A stretch of DNA of 51,743 bases, taken from Betaproteobacteria bacterium. GTDB taxonomy: Bacteria; Pseudomonadota; Gammaproteobacteria; Burkholderiales; Rhodocyclaceae. A model generated the notes under the pieces. It was not told where the DNA came from. It ran no database searches and saw only the letters and a list, made by a program, of their open reading frames with translations. Below, in pieces: positions 8,549 through 16,769 of this stretch. The stretch's first letter is position 1, and every line of letters starts with the position of its first letter. The translations under genes were made by a program, and so were the position numbers. Where the stretch lies: NCBI GenBank assembly GCA_016194935.1, contig JACQAO010000048.1, forward strand, positions 1 to 51,743. The letters are read 5' to 3'.

Positions 8549-9787
8549 CTAGTCATGTTCCATATCCCATATCAAATGGGCATCGACGAGCAGGCCGTAG
8601 TAGGCCTTCAAGGCGGACACCTGGACTTGCAGTGCAGTGTTCATCGCAGCGCTCGCCTGGCGGCGCGCCAGTAGCAGGGCTTGCAGTTCGGCTTCGCCGA
8701 GCGCATAGGCGCGTTGCATCAGAGCGGCGTTCTCCTGCATGGCCGCCGCGCCTTCGTTGGCGATTTGCAGGCTGGCAAAGGCGCCCCGTGCGGTCTCGAC
8801 GGCGCTCGCAATCTCCGTCTCAAGCTGGCGCTTCTTGAGTTCGACCTCCTGGCGCGACACCTCAACCGCTGCAATCGCCTTGGCGCTGCGCGAGTCGCGT
8901 ACCGCCCCTGGAATGGGAATGCTGAGCATGACTCCGGCAATGCGTTCGCGGCCACCGAGCTCCGAGACCGTGTAGGCCCCGAGCGTCGGATCGGGAGTCT
9001 TGTCCGCGCGTGCGCGCTCCGCATGCGCTTGAGCCTTACCCATTTGCGCTTGCACGACCTTCAATTCGTCGCTTTCGGCAATGATGCGGTCGCGCCAAAA
9101 CACCGCGTCCTCCCCGAGCGGCAGCGGCGTGGGCAGGGCCGCGACCTGGCGGGGCATCCCTGGAAAACGGGTGGATAGACGCGCCCAAGCTGCGGCGGCC
9201 TGAGTCTTCGCATCGTTGTCCAGGCGTCTTTGCCCGGCCAGTTCGGCGCGGGCGGCGCTCAAGTCCAATTTCGAGGCGTCGCCGGCACGGGCGTGCTTTT
9301 CCACAGCCGCAAGGCTCGCCTGTGCAGCCTGAAGACTGCTCCCGGCCAGTTCGCGGGCATGTTCCGCCGCCAGCCAATCCGTCCACAAGGCCATCAGCTC
9401 GCGCGCCGCTTCGTGCAGCGCCTCGCCATAGCGCGCCTGTGATTCCTCGACGGTAGCCTTGCCGATATTGCGATCCGCTGCGGCTTTGCCGGGAAGCCGG
9501 ATGGTCCGCTCAATGCCGACGTTCCATTCCTTGTAGCGATGGCCGTTCTCAAGTTTCCGCTGCTGTCCAGTGGTCCGGGCAGTCCATTCATAGGGCGATC
9601 CATCAAGGATGCCGGCTTCTTGCAGGGCGACATCCAGGCCGGCGCGCGCGGCGGCAACGCCGGGGTCCTGTTCGAGCAGCGGGCGGGCAATTTCGGCTGG
9701 CAAGAGTCCTGGCGGATTCACCGGCTGCATCGCCAGCGCTGCGCCAGAGACGGTCAGGAGTCCTATCAGAAGCAATCGAATCGTCAT
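8549..9787 (-). CDS. Outer membrane efflux protein (CzcC/CusC-like, TolC family)
   Basis: The outer membrane channel of the RND metal efflux system encoded just upstream. The start MTIRLLLIGLL at 9787 is chosen because it begins a clear signal peptide (cleavage near GAALA) and because ATGA overlaps the stop of the preceding DUF3240-like gene. The open frame continues 96 codons further but there it is only a shadow of that gene. The 412-aa mature-length protein shows the two repeated helical halves of TolC proteins, with Ala/Gln/Glu-rich helices such as LSAARAELAGQRRL. No lipobox Cys is visible after the signal. Last gene of the operon. Confidence 0.88.
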   Translation of the reverse strand: MTIRLLLIGLLTVSGAALAMQPVNPPGLLPAEIARPLLEQDPGVAAARAGLDVALQEAGILDGSPYEWTARTTGQQRKLENGHRYKEWNVGIERTIRLPGKAAADRNIGKATVEESQARYGEALHEAARELMALWTDWLAAEHARELAGSSLQAAQASLAAVEKHARAGDASKLDLSAARAELAGQRRLDNDAKTQAAAAWARLSTRFPGMPRQVAALPTPLPLGEDAVFWRDRIIAESDELKVVQAQMGKAQAHAERARADKTPDPTLGAYTVSELGGRERIAGVMLSIPIPGAVRDSRSAKAIAAVEVSRQEVELKKRQLETEIASAVETARGAFASLQIANEGAAAMQENAALMQRAYALGEAELQALLLARRQASAAMNTALQVQVSALKAYYGLLVDAHLIWDMEHD

Positions 9788-10086
9788 GCGATCTCTCCCG
9801 CTTCGACGACCGTCGTCACCCAATAGCGCAGGCCTGCGCCGGCAAATTGCTGGCGAATTGCTTGGAGCAGCGCCGCCTTGTCGGCCGCTGCAAAGATCAC
9901 CTGCACCTTTGTGGCGCGCGCCCAACCCAATACCTGTTCCGTTTGGTCCAGATATTCGTGGGCCAGGCCGTGCGCGGCCGTAGGCGTACTGGTGAAGATC
10001 GTCGGAGTGGCCGGCAGGAGCAACAGATCCAGCAGTTTTTCCTCGATTACCGGCGGACACAGCAGCGTTAGGCATAGTTCAGACAT
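9784..10086 (-). CDS. DUF3240-like small protein in metal-efflux operon
   Basis: A 100-aa protein beginning MSELCLTLLCPPVIEEKLLD. Small proteins of this kind (DUF3240, as I recall) recur next to CusA/CzcA-type pumps; the fold is probably ferredoxin-like and PII-like, but the function is not established. It has two Cys near the N-terminus (residues 5 and 10) and a His/Glu-containing centre (HGLAHEYL), which might bind metal; that is inference. It overlaps the RND pump gene by 8 bp and the outer membrane factor gene by 4 bp (ATGA), so it is translationally embedded in the operon. Confidence 0.75.
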   Translation of the reverse strand: MSELCLTLLCPPVIEEKLLDLLLLPATPTIFTSTPTAAHGLAHEYLDQTEQVLGWARATKVQVIFAAADKAALLQAIRQQFAGAGLRYWVTTVVEAGEIA

Positions 10087-13000
10087 GGAAACCCTCTCGT
10101 TTCGGGAATGCGAAGCGCAAATACAGGATGGGAAGCAGCATCAGCGTCAGTGCCGTGGCGGTGATCAAACCGCCGATCACGACGATGGCGAGCGGGCGTT
10201 GGATTTCCGACCCCGGCCCCGTCGCAAATAGCAGCGGAATCAGTCCGAACGCAGTAATGGATGCGGTCATCAGCACCGGGCGCAAGCGCCGCTTGGCGCC
10301 CTGAACGACAACCTCGGCCAATTTCATGCCTTCGCCTTGCAGTTGATTGAAATAGCTGACCAGCACCACCCCGTTCAGCACCGCGATGCCGAGCAGCGCG
10401 ATGAAGCCCACCGACGCAGGCACCGACAGGTATTCGCCCGTGACCCACAAGGCGACGATGCCGCCGACCAGAGCGAAGGGGACGTTGCTCAGAATCAGCA
10501 AAGCCTGGCGCACCGAGCGGAAGGTCGAGAACAGCAGGATGAAGACCAGTCCGAGTGCAACCGGCACAACCACCGTCAAACGCGCAGCCGCACGCTGCTG
10601 GTTCTCGAATTGTCCACCCCAGGTAATGCGGTAGCCGGCAGGCAAGGGTACTTTCTGCGTGACGAGCTTTCTGGCCTCCTCGACAAAGCCGACCAGGTCG
10701 CGGCCGCCGACGTTGGCGATGACCACGCTGTAGCGGCTGCCCATTTCCCGGTCGATCTTGACGGGACCTGCGGCGCGCTCCAGTTTTGCGACACTGGTCA
10801 ATGGGACCGTGCTGCCGTCCCTGGTCGTAATCCGCAGCGCTGCAAATTCGGCCGGAGACGTGCGCACCGCCTCAGTGCCGCGCAGCACGATCGGTGTGCG
10901 CCGGTTGCCCTCGATCACGATACCGGCCCGCTGACCCTCAATCTGCGTGCGCAGCGCGTCCTGGATCTCTTCGACGCTCATGACGAGCCGACCGGCCTGC
11001 AAACGGTCGACTGCCACCCTCAAGTACTGCACGCCGTCGTTCTGTACCGTGTACACGTCCTGATTGCCGGGTACCGTCTTGAGCAGTGCTTCGACCAGGC
11101 TCGCATACTCGTTGAGCTGGTCGAGATCGGACCCGATAATCTTCACCGCCAGATCGCCGCGCACGCCGATGATCATTTCCGAAACGCGCATTTCAATCGG
11201 CTGCGTGAAGCTGTACTTGATGCCGGGCATGGGGTCGAGTACCTTGCGCACTTCGTCCATCAGCGCTGCCTTGCCGCCTTTCTTGATTTGGTTGCGCCAT
11301 TCGCCTTGCGGCTTCAACAGCAGGTAGGTGTCGGTTTGGTTGAGGCCCATCGGATCGAGGCCGATTTCATCGGAGCCGGCGCGGGCCACCACGCCATGCA
11401 CTTCGGGAATTGCCTGCATGATGGCGCGATGGATTTTCAGATCGAGCGCGGCGCTTTGCTCCAGGCTGATCGAGGGGAGTTTCTCGATGCCGACGATCAG
11501 GTCGCCTTCGTCCATGGTCGGCATGAAGGTCTTGCCGATCTGGGTGTAGATCACCCCAGCCGCCAGCAGCATCGCCACCGCCACTGCGGCGACGATGCGC
11601 TGTCGGCGCAGACCCCAGGCCAGCGCCGGCGCATAGAGCGCCAGCAGCTTGCGCGGTAGCCACGGGTCTGCGTGCGGGTTGGCGTAGCTGGCCTCGCGCA
11701 GCAGGTATGACGCCAGCACCGGAATGACGGTCAGCGATAGCACCAGCGATCCGGCCAGGGCGAACACGATGGTGAGCGCCACCGGCACGAAGAATTTGCC
11801 TTCGAGATCCTGCAAGGTCAGCAAGGGCAGAAACACGGTAATGATGATCAATATCCCGGAGGTAACCGGGGTCGCAACCTCGCGCACCGACCGATAGATC
11901 AGGTGCAGCCTTGGCAGCTTGCCTGCGGTGGGGTCGTGCGCCAGGTGCTGGACGATATTTTCGACCACCACCACGGCGGCATCGACCAGCATGCCGATGG
12001 CGATGGCCAGGCCGCCTAGGCTCATCAGGTTCGCCGACATGCCTAAGCCGCGCATCAGAATGAAGGTGATCAGTGCCGCCAGGGGCAGTACCAGGGCCAC
12101 TGTCAATGCAGCTCGGATATTGCCAAGGAATATCACCAGGAGCACGACGACCAGCACCGTCGCTTCGAGCAGCGCCGATGAAACCGCGCCGACTGCCTTG
12201 CTGACGAGAGAAGCGCGGTCGTAGAAAACGTCGAGTCGCACGCCTTGCGGAAGCGTCGGTTGCAGTTCCTCCAGTTTCTTGCGCACGCCTTCGACAACCT
12301 GTTGCGCGTTGGCCCCGCGCAGCCCCAGCACCAGTCCCTGGACGGCTTCGCCCTTGCCGCTTTGCGTCACCACGCCATAGCGTGTCACGGTGCCGATCTT
12401 GACCTCGGCCAGATTGCCAACGCGAATCGGGACGCCACCCTTCACTGCGACTACAACCGCCCGCAAATCGTCCAGGCTGCCGATGCTGCCTTCGCTGCGC
12501 ACCAGCAGCACTTCATCGCCTTCGCCGAGCCGGCCTGCGCCGTCGTTGCGGTTGTTGGCGATGATCGCTTCCTTGAGTTGCGCCATGGTCACGCCGGCGG
12601 CGGCCATTTTGATCTGGTCGGGTACCACCTCGAAAGCACGAACGACACCCCCCAGCGCATTCACGTCGGCGACGCCGGGTACGGTGCGCAACGCGGGCCT
12701 TATCACCCAGTCGAGCAGGCTGCGCCGTTCGGCCAGAGACAGCCCATCGCTTTCGACAGTGAACATGAACATTTCACCCAAGGGAGTGGTGATCGGCGCC
12801 ATGCCGCCGGTGATGCCGTCCGGCAGGCCGCCCGCCAAGCCGCCCAGGCGCTCGCTGACCTGCTGGCGCGCCCAATAAATGTCAACGTCATCCTCGAAGT
12901 CGATAGTCACATCGACCAGGCCGTACTTGGTGACCGAACGCAGGATTTTGGTTTTCGGGATGCCGAGCATTTCCACTTCGATCGGCACCGCAATGCGGCT

Positions 13001-13186
13001 TTCGACTTCCTCCGGTGTCATGCCGGGGGCCTTCATGATGATCTTGACCTGGGTGCTCGACACATCGGGGAAAGCGTCAATCGGCAACCCGAGATAAGCA
13101 ACCCATCCCGCACCGGCGACCAACAGCGTCACCAGCAGGATGAACAGGCGCTGCGATAAAGAGAACTGGACCAGGCGGGAAAGCAT
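10079..13186 (-). CDS. Heavy-metal RND efflux permease (CzcA/CusA family)
   Basis: Inner membrane proton-driven pump of the HME-RND family, 1035 aa with the usual 12-helix layout and two large periplasmic loops. The TM4 signature reads AIG-x3-DAA-x3-VEN at residues 395-410 and includes the proton-relay Asp402. The AIG...DAA form resembles the monovalent Cu/Ag (CusA) signature more than the DFG...DGA of Zn/Co/Cd pumps, while VEN is common to the divalent types; specificity is therefore unresolved. The N-terminal LPIDAFPDVSSTQV is typical. Its ATG overlaps the stop of the fusion-protein gene (TAATG). The pump works with the flanking membrane fusion protein and outer membrane factor. Confidence 0.94.
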   Translation of the reverse strand: MLSRLVQFSLSQRLFILLVTLLVAGAGWVAYLGLPIDAFPDVSSTQVKIIMKAPGMTPEEVESRIAVPIEVEMLGIPKTKILRSVTKYGLVDVTIDFEDDVDIYWARQQVSERLGGLAGGLPDGITGGMAPITTPLGEMFMFTVESDGLSLAERRSLLDWVIRPALRTVPGVADVNALGGVVRAFEVVPDQIKMAAAGVTMAQLKEAIIANNRNDGAGRLGEGDEVLLVRSEGSIGSLDDLRAVVVAVKGGVPIRVGNLAEVKIGTVTRYGVVTQSGKGEAVQGLVLGLRGANAQQVVEGVRKKLEELQPTLPQGVRLDVFYDRASLVSKAVGAVSSALLEATVLVVVLLVIFLGNIRAALTVALVLPLAALITFILMRGLGMSANLMSLGGLAIAIGMLVDAAVVVVENIVQHLAHDPTAGKLPRLHLIYRSVREVATPVTSGILIIITVFLPLLTLQDLEGKFFVPVALTIVFALAGSLVLSLTVIPVLASYLLREASYANPHADPWLPRKLLALYAPALAWGLRRQRIVAAVAVAMLLAAGVIYTQIGKTFMPTMDEGDLIVGIEKLPSISLEQSAALDLKIHRAIMQAIPEVHGVVARAGSDEIGLDPMGLNQTDTYLLLKPQGEWRNQIKKGGKAALMDEVRKVLDPMPGIKYSFTQPIEMRVSEMIIGVRGDLAVKIIGSDLDQLNEYASLVEALLKTVPGNQDVYTVQNDGVQYLRVAVDRLQAGRLVMSVEEIQDALRTQIEGQRAGIVIEGNRRTPIVLRGTEAVRTSPAEFAALRITTRDGSTVPLTSVAKLERAAGPVKIDREMGSRYSVVIANVGGRDLVGFVEEARKLVTQKVPLPAGYRITWGGQFENQQRAAARLTVVVPVALGLVFILLFSTFRSVRQALLILSNVPFALVGGIVALWVTGEYLSVPASVGFIALLGIAVLNGVVLVSYFNQLQGEGMKLAEVVVQGAKRRLRPVLMTASITAFGLIPLLFATGPGSEIQRPLAIVVIGGLITATALTLMLLPILYLRFAFPKREGFHV

Positions 13187-14328
13187 TATTTGCCCCCCTT
13201 CGCATCAAGCCATGCGCCCTTGAGCACTACTACGCCGCTGACGGCGATCTGGTCGCCGGCTTTGAGCGGACCTTGCACGCGCACGCGCTGCCCGGCGCTG
13301 GCGGCGACTTTCACTGGCCTGGCTGCAAAACCGTCCGCAGTGCGGACAAACAGATAAGCCTGATTGCCGTCATGGACTACGGCGGACAGCGGCACGTCCC
13401 AACTGTCTTGGGTGGCCGCCCGAGTAGTCACAGTAGCCACAATCGGCAGCTCGACCGTGACAAACTCGCCAGGCCGAATCTGGCCGGTGTTTCCCTCGAC
13501 TGCCGCCCGCAGCGTCACCGTCTGGCTGCTGGACGAGACGGTCGGACTGGCGCTCAAGATGCGCGCCGTAACGTCCCGGCCTTGCACCTTGACCTTCGTT
13601 CCGTCCTTCCAATTCACGTTCTCAGACACCGGAAGCTGAATTTCCAGCCAGAGGGAATCGGTTTGCGCCACATGTAGCAAAGCCGTTGCAGCGTCGACCC
13701 GTTGCCCGGGCTTGACCGCAATCCCGGTCACGATTCCGCCCTGGGTCGCGGCCAGCGTGATGCTGTCTTGGGGTTTGCCGGAGTCCGCAATACGCTCGAT
13801 CATCACGGCTGACAAGCCGCCCAAGCGCAGACCCGCCTTGGCTTGATGGAGTGCGGCCTCGGCTTCCTTCAAACCGGCCTGCGCCTCTTGCACCCGGCGC
13901 TGCGGGATGATGCCTTCATCGAATAAAGCTTGTTCGCGCTGGGCGGCTTGACGCGCCAGAGTCGCGCGCGCCGCCGCTTGCAGCAATTGCAGTTGCAACT
14001 GACCCAGTTCCGGACTGGCGATCCGCAGCAGCGGCGCGCCGCGGCGCACCGTCTGGTTCGGTTGCACCAATATCTGGGAGATCAGCCCGGCGACCGGGGA
14101 GCTGACGACTTGCTCCCGGTCCGGCGGCACTATCGCTTGGGCCGGAAAGTTAGCCCGCACTGAATCGGCTTGATTCTGCAAAGGCGCGGTTTGTATGCCG
14201 AGCGCCTGCATCTGCTCCGGGGAAACCGCAAACTTCGCCGCTCTTTCCGCTGCGCCCGCCAGCGTATGTGTAACAACAGGATTGAGTAACAGCGCCGCCA
14301 ACCCTAGCGGCAATAGATGACTTCGCAT
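13186..14328 (-). CDS. RND efflux membrane fusion protein (CzcB/CusB-like)
   Basis: Periplasmic adaptor that links the RND pump to the outer membrane channel. I choose MRSHLLPLGLAALL at 14328 as start because GGAG lies eight bases upstream and the signal peptide begins there; a TTG four codons earlier is less likely. Seen: barrel-sandwich (lipoyl) halves (SSPVAGLISQILVQPNQTVRRG and GIVTGIAVKPGQRVDAAT), an Ala/Gln-rich alpha-hairpin between them (about residues 110-170), then beta-barrel and membrane-proximal domains. No N-terminal lipobox. No His-rich metal-binding N-terminal extension is present, unlike some CzcB proteins. Confidence 0.9.
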   Translation of the reverse strand: MRSHLLPLGLAALLLNPVVTHTLAGAAERAAKFAVSPEQMQALGIQTAPLQNQADSVRANFPAQAIVPPDREQVVSSPVAGLISQILVQPNQTVRRGAPLLRIASPELGQLQLQLLQAAARATLARQAAQREQALFDEGIIPQRRVQEAQAGLKEAEAALHQAKAGLRLGGLSAVMIERIADSGKPQDSITLAATQGGIVTGIAVKPGQRVDAATALLHVAQTDSLWLEIQLPVSENVNWKDGTKVKVQGRDVTARILSASPTVSSSSQTVTLRAAVEGNTGQIRPGEFVTVELPIVATVTTRAATQDSWDVPLSAVVHDGNQAYLFVRTADGFAARPVKVAASAGQRVRVQGPLKAGDQIAVSGVVVLKGAWLDAKGGK

Positions 14329-14425
14329 CGAATTCTCCAAGAATGACAGGATGAATCCGGCGAAACGGAACCGCGCAGATTAAACAGCGCGTATTAGCTT
14401 GAAAAGTGGCATCCGTCCCGCCGTG

Positions 14426-14779
14426 TCAGGCGAGGGCGCGCCACTTGGGACGTTCAGGCCTGTCCCGAACGAGGGAGGGATAGGCCAATTCGTCGCATCG
14501 CAACGAGGACTGGGTGGCGGGAACGCGGGCGTGGAAAGCCGGCTCGCTGTTCAAGAGGCACAAGAAACCAGACAGATGGCAGTGATCGTAGCCGAGCTTG
14601 TATTGATCGGACTGCTGGTCCGGGCCGGATTCTGCGGGGAGCGCTTCGTGCTCGTCATTGTGATGGCCGAAGTGCGGCGCAGCTTCGTCTTGCCCGTGTC
14701 CGCGATAATCGGCCACTGCCGCCCAGGAGGTCTGGAGCGGGAGCAGGCACAGCATGATGAGCACAAGAAAGCGTCGCAT
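14426..14779 (-). CDS. CzcI-like periplasmic metal-resistance protein
   Basis: First gene of the efflux operon: a small secreted protein starting MRRFLVLIMLCLLPLQTSWA with a clean signal peptide (cleavage after SWA). The mature part has a His/Asp-rich patch (HFGHHNDEHEA) and two Cys (HCHLSGFLC). The combination of MRRFL...LPLQ..WA and HFGHH is what I recall for CzcI-type proteins, which precede czcB/czcA and are thought to modulate metal sensing or efflux. ATG at 14779 is preferred over GTG at 14788. There is no Shine-Dalgarno sequence, and the candidate promoter places the transcript start almost at the ATG. It is followed by a 97-bp gap to the fusion-protein gene. Confidence 0.7.
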   Translation of the reverse strand: MRRFLVLIMLCLLPLQTSWAAVADYRGHGQDEAAPHFGHHNDEHEALPAESGPDQQSDQYKLGYDHCHLSGFLCLLNSEPAFHARVPATQSSLRCDELAYPSLVRDRPERPKWRALA

Positions 14780-14786
14780 GGTCGGC

Positions 14787-14816
14787 ACTATAGTGACCCC
14801 GGGCTTATCCTGTCAA
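14787..14816 (-). promoter_or_regulatory. Strong sigma-70-like promoter of czcI-type operon
   Basis: On the minus strand TTGACA (14811-14816) and TATAGT (14787-14792) are separated by 18 bp. The expected transcription start is near 14780, next to the ATG at 14779, implying a leaderless or nearly leaderless message. A 10-bp palindrome CACTATAGTG (14786-14795) overlaps the -10 box and CCCGGG sits in the spacer; either might serve a regulator, but no classic MerR dyad is visible. Confidence 0.6.
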
Positions 14817-14827
14817 TGCCCAGAAGA

Positions 14828-15310
14828 TTATTCCAGCTTGCGTTGCCAGGACATCGCTTTGCCAAATTTCGGGTCCAGCGCGTAACCAGCGTAACCGCAC
14901 GCACGGTAGGCCGCCTGGGCGATGACGTTACCCTCCAGAACTTCCAGGGTGAGCTTGCAACAGCCCGACTGCCGGGCGATTTCCTCGGCTTTGCGCAGCA
15001 GCAGTTTGGAGATGCCCTGCCCGCGAAATTGCGGGGCGACCGCCAGGTCGTGGATGTTCAGCAGCGGCTTGCAGGCGAAGGTCGAGAATCCCTCGAAGCA
15101 AATTGCCAATCCCGCAGGAATGCCATCTGCATACGCCAGAATAACCCGCGCTGAAGGACGCCGGCGCAACTCGGCGATCAGGTTGGCCCGAGCGAATTCG
15201 GATAAATCCTCCCCGCCACCCATGGCATCCAGTGCGTAGGCATTCAGCAGGTTTAACACCGCCTCTGCATGTTCGGATTGGGACAGATCGGCTTCGACGA
15301 CTTCAAACAC
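14828..15310 (-). CDS. GNAT-family N-acetyltransferase
   Basis: A 160-aa acetyl-CoA-dependent acetyltransferase. The acetyl-CoA binding motif A appears as QFRGQGISKLLL (about residues 94-105), preceded by the beta-strand NIHDLAVAP and followed by motif B (LTLEVLEGNVIAQAAYRACGY). The length is that of a single GNAT domain. The substrate is unknown. It lies 29 bp downstream of ispE on the same strand and may be the last gene of the TPR-lolB-ispE operon. Confidence 0.88.
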   Translation of the reverse strand: MFEVVEADLSQSEHAEAVLNLLNAYALDAMGGGEDLSEFARANLIAELRRRPSARVILAYADGIPAGLAICFEGFSTFACKPLLNIHDLAVAPQFRGQGISKLLLRKAEEIARQSGCCKLTLEVLEGNVIAQAAYRACGYAGYALDPKFGKAMSWQRKLE

Positions 15311-15339
15311 GGTTGTTCTCCTCGTAGTTCAAGGATCAT

Positions 15340-16191
15340 TTATAGCAGTGCGGCGACAGGGCTACGGTCCAGGCCGCGCGCCACGAAACCCTGCATCCCC
15401 GGCGCGAATGCAGCATTTGCAGCGTGCGCGGCATTCGCTGCTTCCAGCGTGGCAAACTCGGCAAAGACGCAGGCGCCGGAACCGCTCATGCGCGCCGGGC
15501 CGAACCGGCGCAGCCAGGCCAAGTGCTCCGCCACCTCGGGGTAGAGGCGGCAGGCGACCGGCTCAAGGTCGTTGCCGCCCATGCCGGGCCGCCAGTCGGC
15601 GGCGTTGATGGCGGGCGTGTCGCGGCGCAGATCGGGTGACTGAAATATTTCCGCTGTCGGCACGGTCACCGGCGGCACCAGCACCAGATACCAGGCCGGC
15701 GGCAGGACGACATCGACAAAGCGTTCGCCAATCCCTTCGGCGAAGGCGGCATGTCCGTGGATAAAAATCGGCACGTCGGCGCCGAGTTGGATACCGATCT
15801 GCTGCAATTCCGCCGAAGACAGGTTTGTCTCCCATAAGCGGTTCAGCGCCAGCAGCACAGTAGCTGCATCCGAACTGCCGCCACCCAACCCGCCGCCCAG
15901 CGGCAATTGCTTGACCAGCCGAATTTCGACACCCTGCCGGACACCGGTCGCCTGTTTTAGGTTCTGCGCAGCGCGCACGGTAAGATTCTGCTCCGGCGGC
16001 ACCCCCGGAAGCGGCGTAGTCAGTAGTATGCGATCATCATCGCGCGGAACGAAGCTCAGGCTGTCGCCGAAATCGAGAAACCTGAACACTGTTTGCAGCA
16101 GGTGATAGCCGTCGGCGCGGCGACCGACGACATGCAGAAACAGGTTGAGCTTGGCCGGTGCGGGCCATTCGAATTGCCAGGGATTTTTCAC
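15340..16191 (-). CDS. ispE: 4-diphosphocytidyl-2-C-methyl-D-erythritol kinase
   Basis: GHMP-family kinase of the MEP isoprenoid pathway: it phosphorylates the 2-hydroxyl of CDP-ME with ATP. The N-terminal APAKLNLFLHV with catalytic Lys, the ATP-binding glycine-rich motif PLGGGLGGGSSDAA (about residues 97-110) and the C-terminal MSGSGACVFAEF motif are all intact. Length 283 aa is normal. ATGA overlap with lolB upstream (16188-16191), as commonly seen for the lolB-ispE pair. In many relatives tRNA-Gln and prs follow; here a GNAT gene does. Confidence 0.96.
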   Translation of the reverse strand: MKNPWQFEWPAPAKLNLFLHVVGRRADGYHLLQTVFRFLDFGDSLSFVPRDDDRILLTTPLPGVPPEQNLTVRAAQNLKQATGVRQGVEIRLVKQLPLGGGLGGGSSDAATVLLALNRLWETNLSSAELQQIGIQLGADVPIFIHGHAAFAEGIGERFVDVVLPPAWYLVLVPPVTVPTAEIFQSPDLRRDTPAINAADWRPGMGGNDLEPVACRLYPEVAEHLAWLRRFGPARMSGSGACVFAEFATLEAANAAHAANAAFAPGMQGFVARGLDRSPVAALL

Positions 16192-16769
16192 GGCACTTGC
16201 CAGTCGTCGATCTTCAAGCGCACTTCGATGTCGTCCCGCTTGAGTTCCAGCAAGCTGGGCAGGGCGTCGGCGGCGGGGCTCTCATAGCCGAGGTAGGCTA
16301 CCTGCCAGTCATCGCTCACCATCCGTTGCGGTCTGCCGGCGGCATCGCGCGTCACGCCCAGGGCGTCATTCGGCACAACGCCCACCAGCCAGCGCGGCAA
16401 GGCCTCCAGCGGCAGGCTGAAACCGAACACCTGGGCAGACAGTCCTTGCCAATCGGCGGCGGCAAACTCACGGTGCTCGGCTGTCGTCAAGCGTGCTCCG
16501 GCGGCATCGCGCGTCAGCTCGGCCAGACCCTGGCCGAGCGGAGTAGCGAAAAGGATTTCATCGCGCTGCGGCCCATGCTGCCAGGTGAGATTGACTGCGT
16601 AGTGTTGTTCGCCTTTGCGTACCGCAATGCGGCCCGTCAGCGTGTAGGTTTCGATCAGGGCGCGCGCCGGACGCGGCGCAGACCCGGCAGGTTCGGTACG
16701 TGGTAACTGCGCGCAACCGGCGAGGAGTGCCGCCAGCGCCAGGGCAGACAACAACCGGCGTGGCGTCAA
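16188..16769 (-). CDS. lolB: Outer membrane lipoprotein localisation protein LolB
   Basis: LolB receives lipoproteins from LolA and inserts them into the outer membrane. It is itself a lipoprotein: the signal ends in the lipobox LLAGC at residue 19 of MTPRRLLSALALAALLAGC. The 193-aa length and the LTGRIAVRKG start of the beta-barrel fold fit the family. It overlaps ispE by 4 bp downstream and the TPR lipoprotein gene by 4 bp upstream, forming a tight operon. Confidence 0.9.
   Translation of the reverse strand: MTPRRLLSALALAALLAGCAQLPRTEPAGSAPRPARALIETYTLTGRIAVRKGEQHYAVNLTWQHGPQRDEILFATPLGQGLAELTRDAAGARLTTAEHREFAAADWQGLSAQVFGFSLPLEALPRWLVGVVPNDALGVTRDAAGRPQRMVSDDWQVAYLGYESPAADALPSLLELKRDDIEVRLKIDDWQVP

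Noticed and set aside
10337-11659. 440-codon open frame on the + strand
   Set aside because: Antisense to the RND permease; no domain, and composition of a shadow frame.
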